A stretch of DNA of 64,000 nucleotides from Joostella atrarenae (GTDB taxonomy: Bacteria; Bacteroidota; Bacteroidia; Flavobacteriales; Flavobacteriaceae). The translations under genes and the position numbers were made by a program. Below the pieces are notes generated by a model, which worked only from the letters and a program-made list of their open reading frames with translations, was not told the origin of the DNA and did not search any database. Below, one piece after another: positions 42,576-52,392 of the stretch (its first letter is position 1; the number at the start of each line of letters is the position of its first letter). The DNA lies in contig NZ_JAETXX010000001.1 of NCBI RefSeq assembly GCF_021764745.1, positions 620,001 through 684,000 on the forward strand. Direction: 5' to 3'.

Positions 42576-45005
42576 ATGTATGTACTTAAAAGAGACGGTA
42601 GAAGTGAGCCTATTATGTTCGACAAGATTACGGCAAGAGTTCGTAAACTTTGCTATGGGCTAAACGAGTTAGTAGATCCAGTAAAAGTCGCGATGCGCGT
42701 TATCGAAGGACTTTACGACGGAGTTACAACTTCAGAATTAGATAATTTAGCAGCAGAAATTGCCGCTACAATGACAACAACGCATCCAGATTATGCGCGT
42801 TTGGCAGCTAGAATATCTGTATCGAATCTTCATAAAAATACTAAGAAATCGTTTTCAGAAACGATGACCGATCTTTATGAGTATGTAAATCCACGTACAG
42901 GGAAAAAAGCACCTTTACTTTCTGATGAAGTTTATGATGTAATCAAAAAAAATGCTGATAAGCTAGATTCTTTGATTATCTATAATCGTGATTTTGGATA
43001 TGATTACTTCGGATTTAAAACATTGGAGCGCTCTTATCTATTGAAATTAAATGGAAAGATTGCTGAGCGCCCGCAACATATGCTAATGCGTGTTTCTGTA
43101 GGAATCCATTTGGATGATTTAGACAGTGTTTTAGAGACGTATGAGTTGATGTCGAAAAAATATTTTACACACGCTACCCCTACATTATTTAACTCAGGAA
43201 CGCCAAAACCACAAATGTCTTCTTGTTTTTTAATCACAACGAAAGAAGATAGTATTGATGGAATCTACGATACATTAAAGCAAACAGCGAAAATATCACA
43301 ATCTGCAGGTGGTATTGGTCTATCTATTCATAATATCCGCGCTACAGGAAGTTATATTGCTGGAACCAATGGAACTTCGAATGGAATTGTTCCTATGTTG
43401 AAAGTTTTTAATGACACAGCTCGCTATGTGGATCAAGGAGGAGGTAAACGTAAAGGATCGTTTGCTATTTATATAGAACCTTGGCATGCTGATATTTTTG
43501 ATTTCTTAGATCTTAAGAAGAATCATGGGAAAGAAGAAATGAGAGCGCGAGACCTTTTCTATGCAATGTGGATGCCAGATTTATTCATGAAGCGTGTAGA
43601 AGAAAATGGAGAATGGACGCTTATGTGTCCTAATGAATGTCCAGGTCTTTGTGATGTTCATAGTGAAGAATTTGAAGCTTTATATACAAAATACGAACAA
43701 GAAGGAAAGGGAAGAAAAACAATCAAGGCGCGTGAACTTTGGGAGAAGGTATTGGAGTCTCAAATTGAAACGGGAACGCCATATATGTTATATAAAGATG
43801 CTGCCAATAGAAAATCCAATCAAATGAATTTAGGGACGATTCGTTCTTCAAATCTTTGTACGGAAATTATGGAGTATACTTCTCCAGATGAGGTTGCGGT
43901 TTGTAACCTTGCGTCTATTGCATTGCCAATGTTTGTAAAAGGACATGAATTTGACCATAAGGAGCTTTTTAAGGTAACAAAAAGAGTAACAAGAAACTTA
44001 AACCGTGTAATTGATAGAAATTACTATCCAGTTAAAGAAGCTGAGAATTCAAATTTCCGTCACAGACCAATTGGATTAGGAGTGCAAGGATTGGCAGATA
44101 CTTTTATAAAACTGCGTATGCCTTTTACTTCTGATGAAGCTAAAAAGTTAAATCAAGATATTTTTGAAACACTTTATTTCGCTGCTGTAACTGCTTCTAT
44201 GGAAATGGCAAAAGAAGAAGGACCTTACCAAACATATGAAGGTTCACCAATTTCTAAAGGAGATTTCCAACACAATTTATGGGGAATTAATGATGACGAA
44301 CTTTCTGGAAATTGGGACTGGGGAAAACTTAGAAAAGAAGTACTTAAGAATGGAGTTAGAAACTCACTTTTAGTGGCGCCAATGCCTACAGCTTCAACTT
44401 CTCAGATTCTTGGAAATAATGAGTGTTTTGAACCGTACACTTCTAATATTTATACACGAAGAGTTCTTTCTGGTGAATTTATTGTAGTTAATAAACATTT
44501 ATTAGAAGACTTGGTAGATTTAGGTCTGTGGACAGAAGAGTTGAAGCAAGAGCTTATGAGAGCGAATGGTTCTATTCAGCATATAGAAACAATTCCTGAA
44601 GATATTAGAGAGCTTTATAAAACTGTTTGGGAGTTAAGTATGAAAGATATTATCGATATGTCTCGCCACAGAGGGTATTTTATCGATCAGTCGCAATCGC
44701 TTAATTTATTTATGGAAGGTGCAAACTACGCCAAACTTACTTCGATGCATTTCTACGCTTGGAAAAGTGGACTTAAAACAGGAATGTATTATTTAAGAAC
44801 CAAGTCTGCTGTAGATGCCATTAAATTCACAGTAGATAACACGAAAAAGTCTGCTGTTGTTCCTGCCGAAGCTGCTAAAGTAGGTGCTAAAGCTGTTGCT
44901 TCAACACCAGTTGCTGTAGAGCCGTTGTCTCCACAAGAGTTAAAAGAGATGCTAGCTAAATCTAGAGATGGTGAAGATGACGATTGCTTAATGTGCGGAT
45001 CTTAA
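42576..45005 (+). CDS. nrdA: Class Ia ribonucleotide reductase, large subunit
   Basis: Reduces ribonucleoside diphosphates to deoxy forms. The 809-residue protein starts with an ATP-cone allosteric domain ([20 protein letters not shown]). The barrel carries active-site Cys in MSSCFL and the NLCTEI block, and the radical-path stretch [15 protein letters not shown]. The C-terminal redox pair is CLMC in DDDCLMCGS; an alanine- and valine-rich linker (~765-790) precedes it. It forms the active complex with the upstream nrdB. Confidence 0.98.
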   Translation: MYVLKRDGRSEPIMFDKITARVRKLCYGLNELVDPVKVAMRVIEGLYDGVTTSELDNLAAEIAATMTTTHPDYARLAARISVSNLHKNTKKSFSETMTDLYEYVNPRTGKKAPLLSDEVYDVIKKNADKLDSLIIYNRDFGYDYFGFKTLERSYLLKLNGKIAERPQHMLMRVSVGIHLDDLDSVLETYELMSKKYFTHATPTLFNSGTPKPQMSSCFLITTKEDSIDGIYDTLKQTAKISQSAGGIGLSIHNIRATGSYIAGTNGTSNGIVPMLKVFNDTARYVDQGGGKRKGSFAIYIEPWHADIFDFLDLKKNHGKEEMRARDLFYAMWMPDLFMKRVEENGEWTLMCPNECPGLCDVHSEEFEALYTKYEQEGKGRKTIKARELWEKVLESQIETGTPYMLYKDAANRKSNQMNLGTIRSSNLCTEIMEYTSPDEVAVCNLASIALPMFVKGHEFDHKELFKVTKRVTRNLNRVIDRNYYPVKEAENSNFRHRPIGLGVQGLADTFIKLRMPFTSDEAKKLNQDIFETLYFAAVTASMEMAKEEGPYQTYEGSPISKGDFQHNLWGINDDELSGNWDWGKLRKEVLKNGVRNSLLVAPMPTASTSQILGNNECFEPYTSNIYTRRVLSGEFIVVNKHLLEDLVDLGLWTEELKQELMRANGSIQHIETIPEDIRELYKTVWELSMKDIIDMSRHRGYFIDQSQSLNLFMEGANYAKLTSMHFYAWKSGLKTGMYYLRTKSAVDAIKFTVDNTKKSAVVPAEAAKVGAKAVASTPVAVEPLSPQELKEMLAKSRDGEDDDCLMCGS

Positions 45006-45031
45006 TCAAATAAATATTTTTGACACTATAT

Positions 45032-45065
45032 AAAAGGGAAGTTGTTTTTTGCAGCTTCCCTTTTT
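45032..45065 (+). terminator. Terminator after nrdA
   Basis: AAAAGGGAAG and CTTCCCTTTT form the stem, followed by T residues. Confidence 0.88.
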
Positions 45066-45150
45066 GCATTACTCTAACAAGCAATGTAAAACTTACGTTA
45101 ATCCATCTTAATATTTTGTCTGTGCTTATGAAATAGCCTATCTTATAGCT

Positions 45151-45777
45151 ATGGAAAATGTATTAGTAGCAGGTGCCAACGGTACCACAGGAAAAATAAT
45201 AGTAAATCTTTTAGATAAATCTCAATATTTCACGCCCATTGCAATGGTTCGTAGTAAAGATCAGCAATCGCAATTTGAGAGTAAGAATATAAAAACCATT
45301 TTAGGCGATTTGGAAGAAGATCTTTCGCATACCGTAAAAGATGTTGATAAAGTTATTTTTGCCGCTGGTTCGGGAGGTAAAAAGGTTGTAGAGGTTGATC
45401 AAGAAGGAGCAAAACGATTGATAGATGTTTCTAAAGTAGCAAATATCAAAAAGTTTGTAATGTTAAGTTCTATGGGAGCAGATAATCCTGAATCTGTAGA
45501 TCAATTAAAAGATTATTTGATAGCTAAACAAAAGGCAGATCTTCATTTAAAAGAGAGTGGATTGCAATTTACAATTGTTCGTCCTGGAGCTTTAAAAAAT
45601 GATGCTGGTGTTGGAATGATTCAGCTAAAGGAAAAATTAAATAAAAGAGGTGATATCAGTAGGGAAGATGTTGCACAAACTTTAGTTAGGGTATTACATG
45701 ATGACGCTGCGAACAATGCAGTCTTTGAAATCTTAGAAGGTGATACTTTAATAGCAGAAGCCATTGATAAAGTGTAG
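45151..45777 (+). CDS. NAD(P)-binding atypical SDR protein
   Basis: A 208-residue Rossmann-fold protein of the NmrA/YwnB-like atypical SDR group. The dinucleotide motif is VAGANGTTGKIIV at residues ~5-17. LSSMGADNPE and FTIVRPGALKND are the usual later motifs. Members reduce small substrates or only sense NAD(P); substrate unknown. It is monocistronic, ending before a strong terminator. Confidence 0.88.
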   Translation: MENVLVAGANGTTGKIIVNLLDKSQYFTPIAMVRSKDQQSQFESKNIKTILGDLEEDLSHTVKDVDKVIFAAGSGGKKVVEVDQEGAKRLIDVSKVANIKKFVMLSSMGADNPESVDQLKDYLIAKQKADLHLKESGLQFTIVRPGALKNDAGVGMIQLKEKLNKRGDISREDVAQTLVRVLHDDAANNAVFEILEGDTLIAEAIDKV

Positions 45778-45800
45778 CTTTCTATTGTAAGATATAAACA

Positions 45801-45835
45801 AAAGAGGGACATTGCGATACACAATGTCCCTCTTT
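45801..45835. terminator. Bidirectional terminator between the SDR and PiT genes
   Basis: A 14-bp perfect stem (AAAGAGGGACATTG / CAATGTCCCTCTTT) between convergent genes, with A/T runs on both sides. Confidence 0.9.
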
Positions 45836-45853
45836 ATTTATTGATAATATTTA

Positions 45854-48133
45854 TTATTTATCTTCATCAACAGTAATCTCTGCTTTTGGTACAGAGCTAT
45901 CATATTGATCGTTGTACATTTCTAAAAGATTCATAGTAGCTACCACAAGATCTTTTGTTTCAGTTAATAAGCTAAAGTAAAGAGATGTGTTTTTCGGACT
46001 TGATTCTTCAGTACGAGTTCTTGAAATCTGTTTTTCAATCTTCTTACTTACACTTTCTAAAAGTCCTTGCTTCTCTTTAATAATTGTACTTATATCTTCA
46101 AAAGCACGCGCATCAAAACTCTTCTTAATATTCTTGAATAATGATTGAATATCATTCTGAAGTTCTAATAATTCTCGCGTTTGATTGAATTTTAGTTTCT
46201 TATGATTGTTATTAACGTGTTTGTATGATGATTTACCAATATATTCTAATGATTGAGCCATATCTTGAAGATATCCTAACACATTTATATAGAAATGGCT
46301 AGCTCCAACACTAGATTCATCTAAATTCTTTATAAAATAGAATACACTTTCTTGAAGTTCATCAATCTCTGAAGTCAGTTTATCATTACCTTTCTTAGAC
46401 TTCTTAAGTTGTTTTAAGTCTTCTTTAGAAAGTCCAGTAATAGCGTCAGTATAAATTTTTGAAGCTCTGTTTGCAACAGCAGCTATATTATCTGCACTTT
46501 CTTCGATAACACCTTGAATAGAGCTACTTTCTGCTCTGTTAAGACTGTCTTCTTCTTTTATTCCACTAGATTTCTTTTTGTAGTTTAAGTAGTTTCTAAC
46601 TAATAAAACAATAGCAAAGAATAACAGAATAGCGATTGCTGCTGGCCCTCCAATATAGATTAGGTATGCCATTACTGCTGCTGCAATAAATGCAGAAAAT
46701 GCAGTAAAGAACCAACCTCCAATAACATTAAATACCCCTGCAACACGATATACAGCACTGTCTCTTCCCCAAGCTCTATCTGCTAAAGAAGTACCCATTG
46801 CCACCATAAAGGTTACATATGTTGTAGATAATGGTAGTTTCATTGAAGTTGCTACAGAAATTAGAATTCCAGCAATCATCAAGTTTACAGCTGCTCTAAT
46901 AAGATCGAAAGCAGGTAAATCTGGGTCGTTTTTCTTATCTGCAGAAATTACAGGTTTTTCAAACTGTGCGTTTATTTTTCTCTGTGTTTCTTTAGGTAAA
47001 ACTAAGTTTATTCCTTGGCTAGCTTTTGTAGAAGCTCTAACAATCCATCTTGATAATAAGTTAGGCTGAAACTTCTCTTTCCCTTCATCTTGTCTTGATA
47101 GTCCTATTTCTGTTTCAGCAACAGATCTAGCCTTTTTAGAGAACCATAATGTTAATACCATAACGCCACCTGCTATAAAAAGTAATAGAGGCTCTGTAGG
47201 TACTTTTTCAGCTAGCGATCCCATTGCAAATTGATCGGGAGCAACTCCAGATCCAGCCCATGCTTCGTATGAGTGGTAAGCCGCCATTGGAACTCCAATG
47301 AAGTTTACAAGGTCATTTCCAGAGAAAGCTAATGCTAATCCGAAAGTTCCCATCACAATAACAAGAACTAAAATATTCTTCTTAAAAACACGCATGTATA
47401 AGAAAGAAAATAAAGACCAAAATATAAAGCTTCCAATTAGTACTAATAATTCATTTCCCTCTGTAACACCTTTTATGTTATCGTAATAAGGAGTTCCTTT
47501 AAGACCTTTCATGAAAATGAAATAGGTAATTCCTGTAAGAGCAAAACCTCCAAATAAAGCTCCGAAATTTTTCATTCTTTTCTCATAATGAAAAGAAAAT
47601 ATAAGTCTCGATATAAATTGTACGATGGCTCCTACGGTAAAAGCAATTACTACGGAAAGTAAAATTCCAGAGATAATGACCAGTGCTTGGTCAGAATTGA
47701 TGTATTTAGAAAGATCGGCTACTGTTTCGCTGTCTGACGCTCCAATTTTTATAAGTGCAACAGCTACAGCGGCTCCTAATAATTCGAAAACTATGGAAAC
47801 AGTTGTTGAGGTTGGCATTCCTAGGGTGTTGAAGAAGTCTAACAGAAGAATATCTGTTATCATAACAGCCATGAAAATGATCATGATCTCATTAAACATA
47901 AATTCCTTGGGGATGAAAATTCCTTTTCGGGCAACCTCCATCATTCCACTAGAAAAAACAGCTCCGATAAAGATACCTAAGCTGGCAATAATCATGATAG
48001 ATTTAAAGGATATTGCCTTAGAACCTATCGCGGAGTTAAGAAAGTTAACGGCGTCGTTACTAACTCCGACAATTAGATCGGCGATAGCTAGAATCGCTAA
48101 AGCTACAATCATTAACAAATAAATATTATCCAT
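45854..48133 (-). CDS. Inorganic phosphate transporter, PiT family, with PhoU-like tail
   Basis: A 759-residue phosphate/cation symporter. The PiT halves carry VGVSNDAVNFLNSAIGSKAIS (near ~20-45) and MKLPLSTTYVTFMVAMGTSLADRAWGRD (~440). The membrane region ends around 520. The C-terminal ~220 residues are a soluble helical DUF47/PhoU-like domain, which may tune transport. Downstream of a phosphate-porin-like gene on the same strand, it forms a probable phosphate-uptake pair. A -7 box TATATTTG ends 5 nt before its ATG. Confidence 0.94.
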   Translation of the reverse strand: MDNIYLLMIVALAILAIADLIVGVSNDAVNFLNSAIGSKAISFKSIMIIASLGIFIGAVFSSGMMEVARKGIFIPKEFMFNEIMIIFMAVMITDILLLDFFNTLGMPTSTTVSIVFELLGAAVAVALIKIGASDSETVADLSKYINSDQALVIISGILLSVVIAFTVGAIVQFISRLIFSFHYEKRMKNFGALFGGFALTGITYFIFMKGLKGTPYYDNIKGVTEGNELLVLIGSFIFWSLFSFLYMRVFKKNILVLVIVMGTFGLALAFSGNDLVNFIGVPMAAYHSYEAWAGSGVAPDQFAMGSLAEKVPTEPLLLFIAGGVMVLTLWFSKKARSVAETEIGLSRQDEGKEKFQPNLLSRWIVRASTKASQGINLVLPKETQRKINAQFEKPVISADKKNDPDLPAFDLIRAAVNLMIAGILISVATSMKLPLSTTYVTFMVAMGTSLADRAWGRDSAVYRVAGVFNVIGGWFFTAFSAFIAAAVMAYLIYIGGPAAIAILLFFAIVLLVRNYLNYKKKSSGIKEEDSLNRAESSSIQGVIEESADNIAAVANRASKIYTDAITGLSKEDLKQLKKSKKGNDKLTSEIDELQESVFYFIKNLDESSVGASHFYINVLGYLQDMAQSLEYIGKSSYKHVNNNHKKLKFNQTRELLELQNDIQSLFKNIKKSFDARAFEDISTIIKEKQGLLESVSKKIEKQISRTRTEESSPKNTSLYFSLLTETKDLVVATMNLLEMYNDQYDSSVPKAEITVDEDK

Positions 48134-48138
48134 AATAT

Positions 48139-48146
48139 CAAATATA
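48139..48146 (-). promoter_or_regulatory. -7 promoter box next to the PiT start
   Basis: TATATTTG on the minus strand, 5 nt before the ATG at 48133, so the PiT transcript from it would have almost no leader. Confidence 0.5.
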
Positions 48147-48267
48147 ATTATTCTGTTTTATATAACTACTTACTATTCAGTTTTTTGCCCGTAAAGCTTT
48201 TCAAGCTTCAAAAATCAATATTTTATTCGGGTTATTACTATATCTTTTTACCTTTTTTGGTGTTTTT

Positions 48268-49470
48268 TTAAAAATGTACTTCTAACTGCAACCTTGCCAT
48301 TAATTGATTTGTGTTTTCGTATACTGACAAATAGCTAAAATCTGTTTGAACTTTTAATTTATGACCTACAATATATTTTGAAACTCCTAATGTGTATTGG
48401 TTTTGTGTGCTTTTTAATGTTAAAGATCTGTCCAAATCTATGTTTGTGTAACGAGTACTTACTTCCCAATTATTTTTAAATAGATAACCAGCTTGTAAGT
48501 TTACAGCATTCCCAACCTGTACAATGTCTTCAGTTGCAGTTCCGTCAGAATTTTTAGCTATGGGATCGTCAGCATTTCGATCTGCATATTCTCCTAGAAA
48601 AGAAAAGCCTTTATATTTAAACACGGCATCTATAAATAGGGTGGAAATATCCGTTTGGTATTCTCCTATATCATTTTCCATAAAGCTCCCCATATTGCTC
48701 CTCGTTTTTATGGCATCATCATTAAAATCGTACGAGGCTGCAATCATTAGTTTGGGTACTTCTTCACGATTTAATGCGCTTCCTTGATATTCATTGTTTC
48801 CTTTAAAAGCTCCAAATGGAAGCAATTCTATTCTTCCCGTGTATTGGTATCCTCCTTTGTTTCCTACGGTTACATTTCTTCCTTCTCCTTGAGAAAAAGC
48901 AAATATATCTCTGATTAAAAATTTTGGGGTGATATTGAAATGATGTCTTATTTGTGCTCCTATATCTCTGTCGATGTTAAATTCAGCATTTAGTAAAGAA
49001 CGATCTACAAATTGTAAATTTCCTGAAGAAGTTACACGCTCCACATTTCCAGGTAATTTGGTTTGTCCTACCCATAAGCTGAAATTTTTGTAAAAATTCC
49101 ATTTCACTAATGCATCATAAATATATCTTGGGGTGTTGTTTGTATATTTTGAAGCTCCAGAAATATCTCTGTTGGATAATCCAATTTCTATTTTATAAGT
49201 CAACTTTTCATCGAGAATAAAACCATCGAATTTTAAACGTGCTCTACGGATTAAGAAGTTGGTGTTAGCATCGCCTATATTACCATCTTCTTCACTCCAT
49301 GTTGCACTTCCAAGTAATTGCATTCTGGTACCAAACTTCATACTCCAAGTGCTGTCTTTTCCGACAATATTTAAAATTCCCTTGCCAAAACGAGGCGCCT
49401 TAACTTCTTGAGCATTTATACGCATGCAGAAGAAGCTAAACAGCATAAATACTGTTAATAAATACTTCAT
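48268..49470 (-). CDS. OprO/OprP-like outer-membrane porin
   Basis: A 400-residue beta-barrel porin of the phosphate-selective OprO/P family. The signal peptide ends at INAQ (~21). It then shows the repeating aromatic strands of barrels (TWSMKFGTRMQLLGSATW, YIYDALVKWNFYKNFSLWVGQTKLP, NNWEVSTRYTNIDLD) and a terminal aromatic (LQLEVHF). Directly upstream of the PiT gene on the same strand, it probably admits phosphate across the outer membrane. Its 5' region contains an unusual terminator and inverted repeat, described separately. Confidence 0.9.
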   Translation of the reverse strand: MKYLLTVFMLFSFFCMRINAQEVKAPRFGKGILNIVGKDSTWSMKFGTRMQLLGSATWSEEDGNIGDANTNFLIRRARLKFDGFILDEKLTYKIEIGLSNRDISGASKYTNNTPRYIYDALVKWNFYKNFSLWVGQTKLPGNVERVTSSGNLQFVDRSLLNAEFNIDRDIGAQIRHHFNITPKFLIRDIFAFSQGEGRNVTVGNKGGYQYTGRIELLPFGAFKGNNEYQGSALNREEVPKLMIAASYDFNDDAIKTRSNMGSFMENDIGEYQTDISTLFIDAVFKYKGFSFLGEYADRNADDPIAKNSDGTATEDIVQVGNAVNLQAGYLFKNNWEVSTRYTNIDLDRSLTLKSTQNQYTLGVSKYIVGHKLKVQTDFSYLSVYENTNQLMARLQLEVHF

Positions 49471-49476
49471 TTATTT

Positions 49477-49619
49477 CTTAGTTTTTGTCGCTGCAAAGAA
49501 CAGATTGTAATGTTAAGAAATTGTTTCCTGTATATTATTTAATTAAGAATAATATACGAAAAAAAAGGCTGCCAAAAGGCAGCCCTCATATTTCTATAAC
49601 GAAGTCGACAAAAACTAAG
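49477..49619 (-). promoter_or_regulatory. Perfect 14-bp inverted repeat around a terminator in the porin leader
   Basis: CTTAGTTTTTGTCG (plus strand 49477-49490) and CGACAAAAACTAAG (49606-49619) are exact reverse complements 115 bp apart. On the porin strand the downstream arm ends 6 nt before the ATG at 49470, so pairing with the upstream arm would cover the ribosome-binding region. Between the arms lies a strong terminator. Confidence 0.6.
49559..49584 (-). terminator. Minus-strand terminator without a gene upstream
   Basis: GGCTGCC-TTTT-GGCAGCC followed by eight T residues on the minus strand. The nearest upstream minus-strand gene is more than 1.7 kb away beyond dgt, which is on the other strand, so this must end a non-coding transcript or attenuate the porin message. 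Confidence 0.88.
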
Positions 49620-49660
49620 TGTTAATGAAATATCATATAATTAAATGAAGCAGCAAAAAT
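49559..49660 (-). ncRNA. Candidate small RNA or attenuator leader upstream of the porin
   Basis: Predicted transcript of about 100 nt ending at the T run at 49559. A weak -7 box (GATTTTTG, one base off TAnnTTTG) lies near 49661-49668, which would put the start near 49655. It contains CTTAGTTTTTGTCG, fully complementary to the bases just before the porin start codon. The 5' end is a guess; the 3' end is well supported by the terminator. No Hfq-like partner can be judged from this window. Confidence 0.4.
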
Positions 49661-49874
49661 CTAGTTTTAACTTCAATTATATGTAAACAAATAATTAAGT
49701 TAGTATTAATTTTTCTTTTGAAGTTAAACATTGATATGGTTGCATTCTATTTTTACTAATGTCTTTATTGCAGCTTAGTTGCAACAAGTAATTTACATAA
49801 TGTGCTATTATAAATTTACACAATGTTCCTTTTTAAGGAATCTGTAATGTATCTTGCAATCCTAAATTTATAGT

Positions 49875-51215
49875 ATGAATTGGGAAGAATTATTGTCGCT
49901 TAAAAGAGCAAATGATACACACAAAAGACTTCGTAAAGAGGAAAACGAAACTCGATTAGGGTTTGAAGTTGATTATGACCGAATTATATTTTCTTCTGCC
50001 TTTAGAAGCCTACAAGATAAAACTCAAGTAATCCCTTTATCAAAAACCGATTTTGTACATACACGATTAACTCACAGCTTAGAAGTTTCTGTTGTTGGAA
50101 GGAGTTTGGGAAGAACCGTGGGGAAAGCTATTTTAGAGAAACATCCTTATTTATCTGAAGTTCATGGTTACAAATTTAATGATTTTGGTGCCATTGTTGC
50201 TGCTGCTGCGTTGTCTCATGATATTGGAAATCCTCCTTTTGGACATAGTGGAGAGAAAGCAATAGGAGAGTACTTTAAAAATGGAAATGGATTAAATTAT
50301 AAACCTCAATTAACGGATAAAGAATACCAAGACTTAATAGATTTCGAAGGGAATGCAAATGGATTTAAAATTTTGACTGAAAGCCGAGAAGGTATTATTG
50401 GTGGTTTACGATTAAGCTACGCTACTCTTGGAGCTTTTATGAAGTACCCAAAGCAATCGCTTCCCAAAAAGCCTACAAGTAAAATTGCAGATAAGAAGTT
50501 TGGTTTTTTTCAATCTGAAAAAGAAGTTTTTGATGATGTAGCTAAGGAGTTAGGCTTGATTGAAACGACAAGAGGTGAAGATTTTTCTTACGCGCGTCAT
50601 CCATTGACTTTTTTAGTTGAAGCTGCAGATGATATTTGTTATACTATTATAGATTTTGAAGACGGAATTAATCTTGGTTTGATTCAAGAGGAATATGCCT
50701 TGGAGTATCTTATCAAATTAGTAAAAGATTCTATTAATACTGATAAATACCATTCTTTAACAACCAAAGAAGATCGATTGGGTTATTTACGAGCGCTATC
50801 AATAAGTACATTAATAGCAGATGCAGCACGGATTTTTATTGAAAACGAAGAGGCTATTTTGAATGGGGGTTTTCATGTGTCATTGCTTGAAAAATCAAAG
50901 TACAAAGCGCAGATTGAAGATATTATTAGCTTAAGTATCCAGAATATTTATCGTAGTAATGAAGTTATTCAGAAGGAAATAGTAGGTTATAAGATAATTA
51001 ATCAACTTTTAGATGTTTTCTGCGGAGCTGTAATGAGAACTAGTGATGGAACTGCTACAAATTATGATAAATTAATTTTAAATATTCTTCCAGAAAAGTA
51101 TAAAGTAATGTCTGGAGGTTACCTTTCATTATTATCTGTAGCGCAGTTTGTGGCAGGTCTTACCGATGGAAACGCATTGATGATATTCAATAAAATAAAC
51201 GGGAGTTTAGTATAG
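49875..51215 (+). CDS. dgt: dGTP triphosphohydrolase
   Basis: Cleaves dGTP to deoxyguanosine and triphosphate, and so controls dNTP levels. The 446-residue protein has the N-terminal RLGFEVDYDRIIFSSAFRSLQDKTQV block. The HD metal site is formed by THSLEVS and ALSHDIGNPPFGHSGE, followed by FLVEAADDICYTIIDFEDG. Length and motifs are typical. It is followed by a bidirectional terminator shared with the convergent DUF3078 gene. Confidence 0.95.
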   Translation: MNWEELLSLKRANDTHKRLRKEENETRLGFEVDYDRIIFSSAFRSLQDKTQVIPLSKTDFVHTRLTHSLEVSVVGRSLGRTVGKAILEKHPYLSEVHGYKFNDFGAIVAAAALSHDIGNPPFGHSGEKAIGEYFKNGNGLNYKPQLTDKEYQDLIDFEGNANGFKILTESREGIIGGLRLSYATLGAFMKYPKQSLPKKPTSKIADKKFGFFQSEKEVFDDVAKELGLIETTRGEDFSYARHPLTFLVEAADDICYTIIDFEDGINLGLIQEEYALEYLIKLVKDSINTDKYHSLTTKEDRLGYLRALSISTLIADAARIFIENEEAILNGGFHVSLLEKSKYKAQIEDIISLSIQNIYRSNEVIQKEIVGYKIINQLLDVFCGAVMRTSDGTATNYDKLILNILPEKYKVMSGGYLSLLSVAQFVAGLTDGNALMIFNKINGSLV

Positions 51216-51241
51216 CGTAATAAACTACTGAAGCGATATTG

Positions 51242-51278
51242 TAAAAAGGTTCCATTTTTAAATTGGAGCCTTTTTTAG
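51242..51278. terminator. Bidirectional terminator between dgt and DUF3078
   Basis: AAAGGTTCCA pairs with TGGAGCCTTT (one G-T pair), with A and T runs on the flanks. Confidence 0.85.
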
Positions 51279-51313
51279 GTTTTAAAATAGATTTTCTGAA
51301 TAGTGCAAGGGAA

Positions 51314-52339
51314 TTAAAAATTGTAAATAACACCCACTCCTAAAGCTTGCTTAAACTGAATTCTAGGACCATATGTTATTTTCTCTCCGGAAGGCGCTTC
51401 ATATTCTTCAAACTTAACATCGTTATCATAAATAACTTGGGTTCCAATATTTGCAACCACATAGTCATTTACCTTAAGTTCTACATCTAATAACCAGTTA
51501 ATATCCACATTTCCAAAACTGTTTAGATAATCGGTATACAACGTTAGTCTATTAGAAAGAAACATGTTTTTATAGATCTTCGTTTGATATGAATTTGTGA
51601 TTAAAAAACCGAGTTCTGTTACTACTTGTTTACCGTCTCTAATTTTCACTCCATTTGCATCGTAAACAGCTTTATCTACACCGAAAGCACCTTGATCTGC
51701 CAAATCTTGATCTAAAACAAACGTAGATTTTTGAGTGATAGGAGAAACGTATAATTCAAAATCTTTGTCTTCTGGAGAGTATTCGCTACCAAAACCAAAT
51801 AAGAAATACCCTGGAGCCATAAAACCTGAAATAGGGGTGTCTGTATCCGGATATTTGTAACCATTTGTAAACTGAGTATTGAAATTGGCTTTAGCAGAGA
51901 AATACCAATTAGATAGGTCTTCCATTTTAAAACCTAAAGTAGAATTTATAGCAAATGCATCCTCCGTTTTTCTAATTTTTTGACCTTCTTGTACGTTAAG
52001 ACCATAACGCATTATCATTTCGTTATTCCACTGTACTTTTTTGTGCTTATAGTTTCTTTCAAACTTGGCATTTCCTAATCCGCTAATAGAGTTATTTCCC
52101 CCAGCATTCCAGTTTACAAAAGCAATCTCACTAATGTTCATTCCAACCTTATTGACACGTGACCAACGAGGAGGTAAAGGTTTATATTCTTTAATGATTT
52201 TTGTGAGGTTGATGGTGTCTCTTCCAGAGATAATAAAAACTTCTTTTGTTTTCTCATTAGTGTACACTTGCTGATCATCATCTTGAGCTTGCGCTAACGC
52301 TAAGAACATGAAAAAGAAGATAGTAAGAGAAATTCTCAT
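51314..52339 (-). CDS. DUF3078 outer-membrane-like protein
   Basis: A 341-residue secreted protein. I start at the ATG at 52339, which begins the signal peptide MRISLTIFFFMFLALAQAQ; the frame has an ATG 33 nt upstream that would put hydrophilic residues before it. The mature part has repeated alternating strands (WNNEMIMRYGLNVQEG, MFLSNRLTLYTDYLNSFG) and ends LGVGVIYNF, as outer-membrane barrels do. DUF3078 is a Bacteroidota family of unknown function. dxs lies directly upstream on the same strand. Confidence 0.85.
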   Translation of the reverse strand: MRISLTIFFFMFLALAQAQDDDQQVYTNEKTKEVFIISGRDTINLTKIIKEYKPLPPRWSRVNKVGMNISEIAFVNWNAGGNNSISGLGNAKFERNYKHKKVQWNNEMIMRYGLNVQEGQKIRKTEDAFAINSTLGFKMEDLSNWYFSAKANFNTQFTNGYKYPDTDTPISGFMAPGYFLFGFGSEYSPEDKDFELYVSPITQKSTFVLDQDLADQGAFGVDKAVYDANGVKIRDGKQVVTELGFLITNSYQTKIYKNMFLSNRLTLYTDYLNSFGNVDINWLLDVELKVNDYVVANIGTQVIYDNDVKFEEYEAPSGEKITYGPRIQFKQALGVGVIYNF

Positions 52340-52392
52340 TGTTAAGGTCAGAGTATTAGTTAGGATTAACAAAAATGGTGAAAAAAGATATC

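Larger units (their letters stand above)
49471..49874. other. Gene-free porin/dgt divergent region
   Basis: 404 bp between the divergent porin and dgt genes. Contents on the minus strand: CGACAAAAACTAAG (49477-49490) just before the porin ATG, an AT-only inverted repeat (TATATTATT / AATAATATA, 49531-49556), the terminator hairpin (49559-49584) and CTTAGTTTTTGTCG (49606-49619). No open frame is convincing. The right half has no exact promoter box for dgt; GTATCTTGC near 49851 is the nearest. Confidence 0.7.

Noticed and set aside
47625-48122. 165-codon open frame on the plus strand opposite the PiT gene
   Set aside because: It mirrors the codon structure of a well-supported transporter on the other strand and shows no family motif or start signal.
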